DNA from: a virus
Virus record (IMG/VR): IMGVR_UViG_3300033273_000498
Location: 1-36,843 of that record
Direction: 5' to 3' (one strand)
Length of the DNA: 36,843 bases
Shown here: positions 28,401 to 34,022 of the stretch, one piece after another
Position numbering within the stretch: position 1 is the first letter of the stretch
How the letters are laid out: every line of letters starts with the position of its first letter
Notes under the pieces: model-generated
What the model saw: the letters and a program-made list of their open reading frames with translations, nothing else
What the model was told of the DNA's origin: nothing
Databases searched by the model: none
Made by a program: the position numbers and the translations under genes

Positions 28401-29982
28401 TACGAATTCTGTATTCAGTATTTACATTTGGTGTAAATGAAGATGGTAAGTTGTTTACATCAACTTCCTGGAGTGCTGCATCAACGTTAGCAATGGTAAT
28501 AGTTGCAATTACAAAATCTCCTCGGAGCAATTCGAAGGTATCACCAACCTTAAGACTTGACTTATCTGGTCTTGATTTTAACTTGAAGGTAGATCCACCA
28601 ATAGAATCGATGGTGTATGATGCTGCAGTGTTGTAAATCCAAGAGTTGGAGAAAACTTCCTTATAAGTTTTATCACCAGTGATTGGATTTTCAACAATTT
28701 CACCAACATTTCTTACAGAGATCTCTTCATCTTTTTCAATCAGTGCAATATCACCAAGTGCTGTAAAGTCTGAAAGAACACCAGTGATACGAAGATCAAC
28801 TCTCTTATCAGTATCTCCATCACCATAACCATAGATGGTTTCATCAACTCTGATCTCATCTGCAGTGTTGATGGTATTTGTGATACCAGTACATCCAAAG
28901 AATTGAGTGATACCCTTTGAAGTATAGGTAATGGTATTATTACCAGAAATCAGAGTGCCAGAGGGTGCAAATCCAATTGTAGAATCAACTGTAATAACGC
29001 TAGAACCCGCTGGAACGGTTTCTATTACCTTGGACCTACCTGGGATAGTAAACACACCTTCAATGAGGTCTCTGTCGTTATATCCAACGAATAGACCAAG
29101 TCTGTAGAATGTTTTATTATCTCTACTAAAGATCTCAACATCAGAAACTGATGCGCTAGTTTTATTATCTGTAGATTTAAAGATCGTTTGTCCTTCCAAT
29201 GAGAAAGGATCTCCAGAAATTGATTCTGCAACGATAACTTCTCTTCTGATATAATCTGCAGAAGATGGTTTGATCAGACGAGTTTCAAGGTCTAATACCT
29301 TTGCACTTACACCATACAGAACCTTAAACAGAATTCTAATCGATTCTGCAATACCTTTCGACTGATAAAAATCTCTAGCGTGCTTGATGAAGTTTCTAAC
29401 ATCAAGATCATCAACAAACTTTTGATCTTCCAATCCAGGAGTAAATGTTCTCTTGAGTTTCTTATAGAACTCTTGCAGGAAGAGAACACTCAAGTTAGTA
29501 ATTGTTGCTGAAGAGTCATGTGCTTCGGCAGAAGAAGTTGAGAAAACAACATTCTGTCTGTTACTATTAGAGAAGTAACTAGCAATACCTACATTATATC
29601 CAGTGATGCCACTGAAACCACGAACACAACCAGTAAAAGTTGTATCAGTTTTTCCTGTGTAAGTAATGATCTCATCACCAATCTTCAGGAGACCATAGTC
29701 ATCTGGAAATCCTTTTGTGGATGAGACCGTTATTGTAGTATCTGTAGCACTGATTGTAGAGGAGAGAGTTGTCTCACCAACGACTACTTCTGGGACAAGA
29801 TTATCAACCTTGATATAGTGATCAAGATTATCAACCAGATCTACATTGCCGCCCTGTTTTTCAAGAGAAGCATAGTATTGCTTGAAGAATTCAACAGCTT
29901 TTGGAAAATCTGCTACTAAAAATTCTGGAAGTTGGCTCTCAATAATTTTATTGAGTTGCACTCTCTTCTCAAAATTCGACAT
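16414..29982 (-). CDS. 7: Giant baseplate wedge protein, gp7-like, 4522 residues, with YHYH domain
   Basis: The N-terminal 250 residues hold the gp7-type core. FLVADFPKAVEFFKQYYASL and the segment VRNFIKHARDFYQSKGIAES with LFKVLYG (about 195-230) resemble the YDFYSTKGIEASYKFLFKVL region of T4 gp7, a 1032-residue protein that clamps the wedge. Around residues 1240-1340 there is a YHYH-type domain (WAYDGNPIYGPYG, then DRHNGRFCKTPDFPNGVYAY). The rest is a long series of beta modules: several HGFETGDxVxY units, GSGYxxPxIxI units, and three FTC units near the C-terminal third (about 3380-3860). Spacing to gp6 is three bases, and GAGAGG-like text (GAGAGG) before the ATG gives a Shine-Dalgarno. Such giant proteins occur in cyanophages; the added modules presumably decorate the wedge periphery. 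Confidence 0.85.
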   Translation of the reverse strand: MSNFEKRVQLNKIIESQLPEFLVADFPKAVEFFKQYYASLEKQGGNVDLVDNLDHYIKVDNLVPEVVVGETTLSSTISATDTTITVSSTKGFPDDYGLLKIGDEIITYTGKTDTTFTGCVRGFSGITGYNVGIASYFSNSNRQNVVFSTSSAEAHDSSATITNLSVLFLQEFYKKLKRTFTPGLEDQKFVDDLDVRNFIKHARDFYQSKGIAESIRILFKVLYGVSAKVLDLETRLIKPSSADYIRREVIVAESISGDPFSLEGQTIFKSTDNKTSASVSDVEIFSRDNKTFYRLGLFVGYNDRDLIEGVFTIPGRSKVIETVPAGSSVITVDSTIGFAPSGTLISGNNTITYTSKGITQFFGCTGITNTINTADEIRVDETIYGYGDGDTDKRVDLRITGVLSDFTALGDIALIEKDEEISVRNVGEIVENPITGDKTYKEVFSNSWIYNTAASYTIDSIGGSTFKLKSRPDKSSLKVGDTFELLRGDFVIATITIANVDAALQEVDVNNLPSSFTPNVNTEYRIRRKIEKVNSNGVTIDRGNATYAANVLNVYNDDSNTDGYVASYSLPSYDIESNIIESSIPDGTDANLGGYSAVLKTFSTIKFASPVDFIDGDEVIYTATNPLSGLVAEQNYFVKKVTANEIYLYASKSLLETTQFVRFGSNTLGGVHRFTLIDQKDRLLGPKTILRKFPLVQSKENTKDSKRESGSVGILIDGVEISAPESDDKVYYGPIKQFEILNSGMDYDVANPPQIEIASGFGGQAKVEPIITGNVKEVLVDPHNFDVSTVVSLTLTGGNGSGCLLEPILGDKFREVEFDSRRLDLGGGVDIDTETITFRTPHSFVDGQEIIYNRNGNPAIAIGAAFNPNQPSTGILGSGDTYYAGVINSSTIRLFPTPADHSAGINTIGLSTTSTASGIHKFRTLPQKALRKIKVVDSGSGYEHRKLRVKSVGISTIYDTITFKNHGFETGETVEYSNDGTIIGGLNTANHYSIVKIDADKFRLIDLGLKTSTNTTDLTRGKYVDLTSVGSGYHIFQYPPIKVTANVSFGSSIAGSFVFTPIVTGEITGSYLYEGGVGYGSSIVNLHKKPIITLKNGKDAQLNPIISNGRIVEVQVLGRGSEYFSIPEIIPTDVNGGTGASFRPVIVNGEITDVIVTNEGIGYDPNTTSLYVKPRGSGAIFSTRVRDLELNNAERYGNITKTNTTQIFSNVYQNETKDGLSYSMYGYSQDLADEGFEDLTSGTHSPIIGWAYDGNPIYGPYGSQDPDDPQSPTVIIRSGYELDASAVADRPAGFSAGYFIEDYRYTNSGDLDRHNGRFCKTPDFPNGVYAYFVGVQTSTTTNRLIPKYPYFIGNTFKNNLIEENRNLDQSFDFNASTLVRNTFPYKVNDPGADYDYFNESYESFEQISVVKSVTQGEVEDIEVIEGGTGYRIGERLNFDETENTGSGLKAEVQELIGSNIDKIETDLDRYEDVVFVWDNADQVSGYTLFGFDLEDDDKISISGLSSSILNLSGSKIVGFGTDTIGLAATTGTWNSVPGGIAEDIYVSRPAVVSIGGSMVISSEQGIETVTVLNKFDNGIIRVHRTADPGVAHTFGSKIHVLNQRIKIKASTDSFKSKRNQVRYFNAKDSVGIGLTTGSAVSKMQTVGITTQMVNIPHRSIYVPSHPFRTGDRVTFSKTTTPGVDPLTVGPTETSTGTFFLPDNFTNTSTVYVINKGKNHIGLVTQIGLTTSTDGLYFHTDGSDNDLYRLETNYDNITGTVDRIVTTVSTGSSHGLKRGDTVKLSVIPNTTVGIGSTTPLTLKFIDDTKQLIVNPVGFDSSQINIANNTITIPDHGFETGDKLYYTSTDEVAAGLSTGSYFVIKENSTSFRLAETFYESQPKTEVSINLTGIGGSEHSIAAINPRIDVVRNSNIKFLLGDESLRGYQLKIFREREFKTEFLSASDDRDFNVIGIGSVGFGTASLSVNFSKSVPNKLFYALEKGGYISTADIDVVNHSEINYVDSEYNGEYQIYGISTASFKLSPNKLPAVLSYQKSETDKLEYATRSSNAISGSIGKVKITSKGFNFNRLPKFTDVTTESGRNANVVAVSTSIGRIKSIRMRDIGYDYPADKTLRPEAFVSPIVSVDDLDTIGELNIISGGSRYINPPNVKLWNDTKKKVVDETSLVALTPNGAVSEITQLGPLLGLESEPHKLIFVNNSNGVGIVSMKTSAAGIATCTLKTPILGYNSPQFSVGDEIFIEGIELSNGTSGDGWNSEGYDYRFFKITKYQNTNPVVVEFELKDELGNLVTTNPGIAKTYQSGYATLINKQNYPVVDVIQKRAEFVSNEKLFVDSGTGFIDADVFVTLVRDDYIKIRGRFDLQVGDKIKGQISGTIATVTNIDKNRSKFEVDYASKQDIGWRDDVGKISEDEQRIPNNDYYQNLSYSVKSPITWSEFSNPVNSVVHPAGLKNFADVGITSETRGGANLEGSTQSVVILDVVNEKRVDTINNFDNVTDSDSRGNQSKFLKLQNRKLTDYNECRTNRVLIHDDISDRFSSRGFKDGFVEIEEIDFADTHVRYTIQIVDPDTFESQVSELVLQSTSLDSHLLEKYTTFTKEKLGDFEANVDDTGRKTLIFTPTDPFDRDHDIKVLKKTYVYDAIPVGETGIGTVSIGSLTVDGRFTAGISSLSEKTIIEYDANAFNGAFANIEIVNRFTKEIEYIEAAIDFDGTNTYISEYYFDNENQSYSSSQIGIVTASYNSTTGIVSFMARNEFDGKEDLLDIRTNIVGFGTVGVGTYRFLVSNQPPESERSVRLESMVASGSTPIVVGTYNSGNVTSVNALVRVSAGTSSAIHQVAALNNTKSTTTIPGPFAPVNNVTGLGTFGSEISGTNFILKFYPDAGYTVDLSSYNEVFYTASDFDNDPRHLNYGPNKQRVFLSAFDGLNGERANRTKFPITHEGISIYNKTFSPSDTTTVDLTTGLFTIPNHFFNTGEELIYTPKSTFIGVGASAMGIGATMNYLGIVTDRMPSRVFPIVQTPNTFFLASRKDHADNDIKMTFTDVGEGNAHQLDMTKKLSKTVVALDGIVQQPITFTPIRHTLAYNGGGISAGISTFNITGISSIQPRDLLKIDDEYMKVVEVGLSTNVGGQLLGPINGIINAGTGNTFPTVSVVRASVGSTAVAHSDGANVQIHRGSINIVGGDIHFIEAPKGNTRARRNESNLPYVKASYSGRTFLRQDYSKNMVFDDISDQFTGIGKTYTVTVNGINTTGPGQNTGSGVFGNSAAGNGILFINGVFQTPSTLNNSGNNYDFETQSGITSIVFTGISSVDGSFIKSDFDINQNQLPRGGLIVSLGSTPGLGYAPLKGARYKAELDANGSIVDVIGINTYFRPVGISTAAYTKTTGVLEIETTQPHNMKTGELVKMVGLHFTCTPAYSGVTTTIFPDHNRPFEIERVIDAKRARVQVGTSTITHHYVGLGSVYQYRMLTEGSGYRGPVSIGVTDQAYEHKFVRAGIGSINSSTNNSTHTAVDAVFTSHTGLLRLNIPNHGLTTSDTVGIDTGSLTFTCSEDYHYTEQVYPRSTDPVAGIQTAILTATDDDIIVNIGPAGGAGQGAVIEATVGAGGTLALNVTSGGSGYINPEIIIPEPNYENIPVEGVSRLGIGATTDVGKNLLMNFTIGPNQKNVNGDRFYDAANLIDENKLFIADIAYGRMLDEFPSFTIPTGNAQDCKDDIIDVLESVIYNLRYGGNDKTVDAANLYITGAHVSGEEDETIYAFGQAKLMAVQAMRNETITVGGHTTRTQFFDLTVIDEVSYFTATNATYTASNGNFVITLANHGFQIGDQVRLPVGAYTFTCTSDGNVSENSYPRSSDPAANVFLTIDNVTTNTFRVNVGASPSGQQYVHTFVRAAANSIEYRLTSSTTPAQCANVASAIHTLVGIVTMAVDPNFGTTPTRTVAPGSLFGIETFEIARNGYAFQVGDVFRPVGMVTSKHLTAPLEDAQFEVVQTFNDFFSSWSFGEMNYLDSVSTFQDGSRVRFPLYYQGQLLSFEIDSTDPLAGAIDLDSVLLIFVNGVLQTPGYAYQFTGGTSFVFTEAPDVNDKVDIFFYVGQNNVDVTFVNVEETIKIGDAVHVYKHPLHPSTKSQERSRTIVDNTLSDIAETDIYTGRGINEQIFKPFEWIKQKRDLYIKGDFVSKQRESIEPAIIPTAKVIGDITDASTQIFVDDAQFFEYEEQHYSFTIPTGGMGGRLVDTDEPEAAEFSVTVSNGSVSSINITNPGLGYTTSPVDVKFSAPPVIGVGIGSTATASATITNGRVSAVTITNPGLGYTIGTPNTIIEIPAATVEEFPSFQNIQGFTGIITGITATTGTNGNTKGLKINFRALADRTVGGEKNLGDATDLQPGYPILIHQTTVGTGVTSIDANDASVVGIGTQFLDNVYIVASKTNIGDKGEIIVNVHSNSNIAGIATVGSFDTDDDDGTLSLGYLSWGRLYNFGTRANPVSIGVTGLVVDSGLSTFPTITRTGNFGLRRSGALQKEANTNNMSFYP
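18400..19830 (-). repeat. Three diverged FTC modules within gp7
   Basis: The gp7 C-terminal third has three related units. Each begins with an N-H-x-(M/L/F) turn, continues to a strand ending FTC, and then a Tyr/Phe-Pro segment: LHFTCTPAYSG...IFPDHNRP, LTFTCSEDYHYTEQVYPRST and YTFTCTSDGNVSENSYPRSS. The first and last are each followed by a (Y/H)xHxFVRA strand. They read as tandem duplications diverged at the protein level. Confidence 0.65.
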
Positions 29983-29985
29983 ATT

Positions 29986-31962
29986 TTATTTCCTCTCTAA
30001 TGATCCGTTTGAGTAACTTGAAGTATAATAGTCTCTTGTGAAAGACACGCCAGAAATATCTTCACCAGATGCAATCACATCTTTAACCATATTTATTGTG
30101 CTACTGGAAACATTAAAACTGATGTATAGATCTTTTAATCCGATAACATCATTTGATTCTGGGAATGCCTGAACCTCAATAATATCGTTATCTGCTTCAG
30201 TACTAACGATGTTTACAGTATTGAGGATGACCTCTCCCTTCTCGTAATCAACAATTCCTGCATCTTGAGAAACAACAACTCTATTGCCAGCCTCATCCAT
30301 CTTAACAAGTGCGACAATACCCTTCTCAATATTAAGAGATTGTGGTCTACTCAAGAATGTTTGCGATGCTTGCTGTGCAGTATTAACTGTATTAACTCCT
30401 CTTCCAATAATTGGAGAATCAGTCAGATAAACAGTTGAAGATTCGCCAGCAATTCTAAATCCAGTTGATTTAATATTGAATCCATTAGGATTAACGTGGA
30501 ACTTATTACCAAAACACAGTTCATACTGTGCAAACTGGTTCTTAAGAACCTTCATATCTCTTCTAATTCTAACTTTTGTGATATTAGAAGTAATTGCATC
30601 ATCAACTCTATCAATAAGTTGAAGAATCTTACTATACTTAAATCGTCCACCGAAGCGATTCATATCAACATCATTAGCATATGTTGCTAATGCACTAGTA
30701 ACATTGGTTTTCAAGTCATCAACATTCGATACTTGAGTTGTATTGTAGTAAATTGAAGAATCAATCTCAACATAAAGCAGTTTGAGATCAACAATTTTCT
30801 GATTAATACCAGCAATTGCATATTGCTTCAGTTTATTAAGAATATTTTGCTTATCAAAATCGGAAACATACGTTCCATTCTTTGGTTTGATACTAATCTG
30901 TACCGTACCAAACTTTGGTGGCGTTAATTCTTCGCCACCAACCACTGCAACAGACTCTGTGCTTGGATAGATCTGTTGAATAATTGCTTCATAGTCCCTT
31001 GCTGTCACCGCTCTGTGCTGCGCGGCGTATAATCTAGGGGCAAAGTACTTAATTGAGGAAAGACCTTCTATATCGCCCCCATTAATCGCCTTCTGAATGG
31101 TTGTAACAGGGACAGTATCTGTTGGAATGACTCTTATACTGCTTTCATCAATAAAATTGCCCTGGAAATCGAATTGTGAAGGTCCATTTCCAGATTCACC
31201 ATCAGTTACAATGTAAGAAACTGTAATAATTGCGTTATTTTCTACTTTTTTACCAAAATATCCATCACCAAACAAGATTTCATACCTTTCATCTTGAATT
31301 TCTTGAATCAAGAAGATTTCAGAGGTGTTATCAAGGTTTAAAATGTTATCAACTTTGTGATATTCGATGCCAAGACCCGTATCACCAGGTCCTCTTACGT
31401 GAACAACGATGGTTGAGGCATCAATATTAGGATTATCAAGGATAAAACGTTGATCAACGGAACCTAACATAACAAATTGCCTTGTTAAGTAGGTTCCTTG
31501 GTAAATTTCTACCGGTTTTTCAGCAGATCCGAACTGTGCAAACCCATTTTTAACGGGTGCAGAGATATCTTCTGGTACGGAGAAACGATAAGAGGTATTA
31601 TCAAAGTTACCAACACAAACCAAACCCGCTTTTAGGGTAATAAACTGACTTGTAGTGCTTGTTGGAACGGAAAATGTTACCTGTGCCTTTGCTGAACTAC
31701 TAGATCTAGGTACATAACCGATATTTCTTGCTAGAGACACCACATTTTCCCTAACTGTCGCTGCATCCAGGAAGGATTCATTGACAACTAGGTTTGCATT
31801 GAATGCATTAATGTAAGTATTATAGGCAAGAGTATCGATCAGTACCGAAAAATTAGACCCTTCAAAGTCAAAATCCGTGAAATTTGAATTTGCACGGAGA
31901 TATGACTTAATTTCAGACTTAATTTGATCGAAATCTAGGTTAGTAAATTGAGTGAAAGGCAT
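29986..31962 (-). CDS. 6: Baseplate wedge protein, T4 gp6-like
   Basis: At 658 residues this is almost the same length as T4 gp6 (660), the core wedge dimer that forms the ring around the hub. The N-terminus (FTNLDFDQIKSEIKSYLRAN, then FEGSNFSVLIDTLAYNTYIN and LVVNESFLDAATVRENVVSL) is the family signature. The central KYFAPRLYAAQHRAVTARDY motif with YEAIIQQIYP is also typical of gp6/J-like baseplate proteins. The upstream gp25 gene ends four bases before the ATG, and GAGGGA lies about 14 bases upstream. It keeps its expected size while gp7, gp8 and gp14 are all expanded. Confidence 0.93.
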   Translation of the reverse strand: MPFTQFTNLDFDQIKSEIKSYLRANSNFTDFDFEGSNFSVLIDTLAYNTYINAFNANLVVNESFLDAATVRENVVSLARNIGYVPRSSSSAKAQVTFSVPTSTTSQFITLKAGLVCVGNFDNTSYRFSVPEDISAPVKNGFAQFGSAEKPVEIYQGTYLTRQFVMLGSVDQRFILDNPNIDASTIVVHVRGPGDTGLGIEYHKVDNILNLDNTSEIFLIQEIQDERYEILFGDGYFGKKVENNAIITVSYIVTDGESGNGPSQFDFQGNFIDESSIRVIPTDTVPVTTIQKAINGGDIEGLSSIKYFAPRLYAAQHRAVTARDYEAIIQQIYPSTESVAVVGGEELTPPKFGTVQISIKPKNGTYVSDFDKQNILNKLKQYAIAGINQKIVDLKLLYVEIDSSIYYNTTQVSNVDDLKTNVTSALATYANDVDMNRFGGRFKYSKILQLIDRVDDAITSNITKVRIRRDMKVLKNQFAQYELCFGNKFHVNPNGFNIKSTGFRIAGESSTVYLTDSPIIGRGVNTVNTAQQASQTFLSRPQSLNIEKGIVALVKMDEAGNRVVVSQDAGIVDYEKGEVILNTVNIVSTEADNDIIEVQAFPESNDVIGLKDLYISFNVSSSTINMVKDVIASGEDISGVSFTRDYYTSSYSNGSLERK

Positions 31963-31966
31963 ATTT

Positions 31967-32368
31967 TTATCGTGTTCCCTCTAAAATGAAGGAGAAGGTT
32001 TGAGTATCCAAATCTAAACCCCTAATATCATATGCAATTTCCACTTCTAGAGTGTTATCATCAGGAAAAGGATTCACATCCACTCGAAGATTAGCAATTC
32101 TAGGTTCAAAAGCGTTAATTGTATTCTCAATTTGGTCCTTCATGCTAATAGCAAGTGGAATAGTAGCGTTTTCAAACAGAGTTTCGCGCAATGTTGACCC
32201 TAAATCTGGGTTAAATGGGCGTTCTGTAAGATTAGTTTCCACTAAATTACGAACTGATCGTGTAATGGCACGCTCATTAATGATGACTGGTAAGTCTTTT
32301 GTAATAGGATGTGGATCAAAGGAGAAACTAATATCCTTAAATGCCCTAGAGATCCTCTGCGATGCCAT
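31967..32368 (-). CDS. 25: Baseplate wedge protein gp25, GPW/gp25 family
   Basis: The 133-residue product matches T4 gp25 (132 residues), the sheath initiator of the baseplate wedge, which has a lysozyme-like fold family name but acts structurally. Family hallmarks are FKDISFSFDPHPITKDLPVI near the N-terminus, ITRSVRNLVETNLTERPFNP (about 35-54), and GSTLRETLFENA (about 57-68), followed by the PRIANLRVDVNP strand. It is the first gene after a perfect late promoter and is followed directly by gp6, the wedge order seen in other T4-like cyanophages. Confidence 0.93.
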   Translation of the reverse strand: MASQRISRAFKDISFSFDPHPITKDLPVIINERAITRSVRNLVETNLTERPFNPDLGSTLRETLFENATIPLAISMKDQIENTINAFEPRIANLRVDVNPFPDDNTLEVEIAYDIRGLDLDTQTFSFILEGTR

Positions 32369-32392
32369 TATAGGGGTAGTTTTTTCTGAATT

Positions 32393-32400
32393 TATTTATA
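32393..32400 (-). promoter_or_regulatory. T4-type late promoter TATAAATA
   Basis: An exact TATAAATA on the minus strand lies 25 bases before the gp25 start codon, in the 41-base gap after a small upstream gene. It fits the gp55-dependent late promoter of T4-like phages and probably drives the whole gp25-gp6-gp7-gp8 run. Confidence 0.82.
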
Positions 32401-32409
32401 CCTACTTCT

Positions 32410-32631
32410 TCAATTTCTACCATATGTTGGTTCTGTACCATATTCCCAATCATCATAATCATCATCATTTCTAATTTGAGAATGAATTTGATTTTGATGT
32501 GTAAAGTTATGCTTTACATCTTCATCTTCACTACGTTTTTGTGGTTTAGTCCAGTAATCCGTGATCAATGATGTGGTACCCCACATTTTGTACATGTAAT
32601 TGGTGTCGCGATCTACAGGTGAATTACCCAT
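32410..32631 (-). CDS. Small hydrophilic protein, 73 residues
   Basis: The function of this gene is not recognised. The product begins MGNSPVDRDTNYMYKMWGTT and continues with LITDYWTKPQKRSEDEDVKH. The second half is polar and acidic (IRNDDDYDDWEYGTEPTYGR), with no membrane segment and little predicted order. It lies between the 42-residue gene and the late promoter of gp25, same strand. Codon use resembles the neighbouring AT-rich genes. Small proteins of this kind are frequent upstream of gp25 in cyanophages. The evidence that it is real is its clean reading frame and packing. Confidence 0.55.
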   Translation of the reverse strand: MGNSPVDRDTNYMYKMWGTTSLITDYWTKPQKRSEDEDVKHNFTHQNQIHSQIRNDDDYDDWEYGTEPTYGRN

Positions 32632-32693
32632 TAGTGTTCTCTCGTTTGAATAAACATCGGAACTTTTTGAGGGGTTACTATCCCTAGAACTAT

Positions 32694-32822
32694 TTACTCC
32701 TCAAGCAATTGAGGTTCATCATCTTTATCAGTATTTTTATGATCACCTGCTACTTCACGAAGCATTTTTTCGTGTTGTTTTGCAGCAAGGTTATCCAAGA
32801 AATCAGAATTAGGTTCAGTCAT
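32694..32822 (-). CDS. Very small acidic protein, 42 residues
   Basis: ATG at 32822 opens a 42-codon frame encoding MTEPNSDFLDNLAAKQHEKM, then a short charged tail ending DDEPQLLEE. The first half could be an amphipathic helix. It starts 12 bases downstream of the terminator of the glycosyltransferase operon. No promoter or Shine-Dalgarno stands out, so the call rests on frame, composition and the lack of any other explanation for the gap. The function is unknown. Confidence 0.5.
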   Translation of the reverse strand: MTEPNSDFLDNLAAKQHEKMLREVAGDHKNTDKDDEPQLLEE

Positions 32823-32834
32823 TGTTATACGAGC

Positions 32835-32863
32835 AAAAAGAAAAGGGAGGTGATTAACCTCCC
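32835..32863 (-). terminator. Intrinsic terminator after the glycosyltransferase operon
   Basis: The minus strand forms a perfect 7-bp stem, GGGAGGT and ACCTCCC with loop TAATC, followed at once by TTTTCTTTTT. This is a classic Rho-independent terminator, 13 bases after the stop of the 48-residue gene. Confidence 0.9.
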
Positions 32864-32876
32864 GTGCGTGTTGATA

Positions 32877-33023
32877 TTATTTACCTTGTCCGCGATACCG
32901 CTTTTTAGCATTGTTGCGAGACGTAGCGGCATACTTGGTATTTTTACCAAAACCCTGGCGAGTCTTTTTAGGTTTTGATTCAATCATCACTTGTCCAGCG
33001 AGACCGATTTTAGCGCGTGCCAT
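32877..33023 (-). CDS. Small basic protein, 48 residues
   Basis: ATG at 33023 opens a 48-codon frame (MARAKIGLAGQVMIESKPKK, then QGFGKNTKYAATSRNNAKKR and a YRGQGK end). It is strongly basic and Gly/Lys/Arg-rich, suggesting nucleic-acid binding or a virion-internal role, though neither is shown. The ATG overlaps the stop of the upstream 53-residue gene (TAATG), and AGAGGA lies about 9 bases upstream, so it is probably coupled to it. It is the last gene before a strong intrinsic terminator. I recall similar short proteins as conserved hypotheticals in T4-like cyanophages. Confidence 0.7.
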   Translation of the reverse strand: MARAKIGLAGQVMIESKPKKTRQGFGKNTKYAATSRNNAKKRYRGQGK

Positions 33024-33184
33024 TAGTTGTCCTCTGTAGTAATTTTAGTTTCAAGATCCGAGGGATTCGGAGACCCAGTGGAGTAGAAGTCCTCCGCTAG
33101 GTCCATCATTTTATCAAGATATTCCTCTTGGGTCAAGCCTTCTGCAAGTACTTTACCCTTGTAAATGATACTGTGACGTTCCAT
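33023..33184 (-). CDS. Small conserved phage protein, 53 residues
   Basis: The start at MERHSIIYKGKVLAEGLTQE is chosen because it lies 13 bases after the glycosyltransferase stop; earlier in-frame ATGs would run deep inside that gene. The product continues EYLDKMMDLAEDFYSTGSPN and ends LETKITTEDN. The pattern of an I/F-YKG turn, a TQEEYxDxMxDLxxxFYxTG helix and a PNPxDLxT motif resembles a recurrent cyanophage hypothetical family. It is sandwiched between the glycosyltransferase and the basic 48-residue protein, in one operon. The function is unknown. Confidence 0.65.
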   Translation of the reverse strand: MERHSIIYKGKVLAEGLTQEEYLDKMMDLAEDFYSTGSPNPSDLETKITTEDN

Positions 33185-33197
33185 TTGCAATGGTACA

Positions 33198-33953
33198 TCA
33201 GATAACGCGAGTTTTTTCGTGACCGACGCGGATGCGAGGATCACACCAGATCTCAAATCCTGCTTCTTTTGCATCAAGACAGAACGAGACATCCTCGCCG
33301 CACATATCCTGCACTTCACCAGACTCAAAGACCTGCATCTTGGGAGCAAACCAAGGATAAGGCATACCCTCGTGTTCAAATACTCCGTGCTTAATCAACA
33401 ACCACCCGAAGCCTGCATAATCTACAGTGAACGGCTTACGACGCTTCTGAATACTATCTAAAGTTTCGTGGTTCATAACACCACCATTGTTTCGGAAATC
33501 ATCTTCTTCCATCCAATGTGCAACACTGGTGGTTTGACCGTCTTCGGTACAATACCAACCACTTGCAATATCCTGGTCCATCAAAACCAACTGATAAAAC
33601 TTTTCACTGTTGAATACAATATCACTATCGATCCACAACTGCCAATCATACTTTAACTTTCCATCCCAAGGTTTCTGATCAGGACCACGAAGAACATTTG
33701 CACCTAAACACTTACAACGTGCAAAGTTCACCATAGAACTATAATCCTGTGAGATCTGAATACTTGCTCCGTTCTGTACAAGATCAAAACACAGTTGTAC
33801 AAAGTTCTTCAAAAATGTGTAAGAGACTCCTCTACCAGGTAAACAGAAGACTACTGTCTTACCTTTAACCATCTCTCTTGCTTTCGCATAATCCCACTCT
33901 ACTTCTTTCTTCGGAGCAGGCGCTTTTGCTTTTACTGTAAATCCTTTTGCCAT
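33198..33953 (-). CDS. GT-A-fold glycosyltransferase-like protein, 251 residues
   Basis: The start at MAKGFTVKAKAPAPKKEVEW is preferred over an ATG 11 codons earlier, because the upstream ATG lies only 10 bases after the -10 element and would have no leader. The protein contains a beta-alpha-beta start (KTVVFCLPGRGVSYTFLKNF), an SRxxxxxxxx-like SMVNFARCKCLG helix, and a DxD motif in WIDSDIVF (Asp109 and Asp111) that would bind a metal and a nucleotide sugar. The C-terminal part has AGFGWLLIKHGVF and GEDVSFCLDAKEAGFEIW, where the ED pair is typical of GT-A catalytic sites. Such genes are common in cyanophages and could modify host or virion glycans. The substrate is unknown. Confidence 0.8.
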   Translation of the reverse strand: MAKGFTVKAKAPAPKKEVEWDYAKAREMVKGKTVVFCLPGRGVSYTFLKNFVQLCFDLVQNGASIQISQDYSSMVNFARCKCLGANVLRGPDQKPWDGKLKYDWQLWIDSDIVFNSEKFYQLVLMDQDIASGWYCTEDGQTTSVAHWMEEDDFRNNGGVMNHETLDSIQKRRKPFTVDYAGFGWLLIKHGVFEHEGMPYPWFAPKMQVFESGEVQDMCGEDVSFCLDAKEAGFEIWCDPRIRVGHEKTRVI

Positions 33954-33991
33954 AATTAGGTCAATTTGAAATGTGAATGCATTCAATAGTA

Positions 33992-34020
33992 ATTATACTA
34001 TGAGAAGCAACGAATGTCCA
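33992..34020 (-). promoter_or_regulatory. Sigma-70 type promoter for the glycosyltransferase operon
   Basis: On the minus strand TGGACA (34020-34015) and TATAAT (33997-33992) are separated by exactly 17 bases. The -10 is perfect and the -35 has one mismatch to TTGACA. It fits a host-polymerase (early) promoter. Transcription would begin about 33985, leaving a leader of about 30 bases before the ATG at 33953. Confidence 0.8.
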
Positions 34021-34022
34021 TA

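Noticed and set aside
32052-32474. 140-residue plus-strand reading frame across gp25
   Set aside because: It is antisense to gp25 and its late promoter; there is no ribosome site or recognisable domain.
33023-33379. 118-residue version of the 53-residue gene
   Set aside because: The first 65 residues lie inside the glycosyltransferase in another frame and have arbitrary composition; the natural start is 13 bases after its stop.
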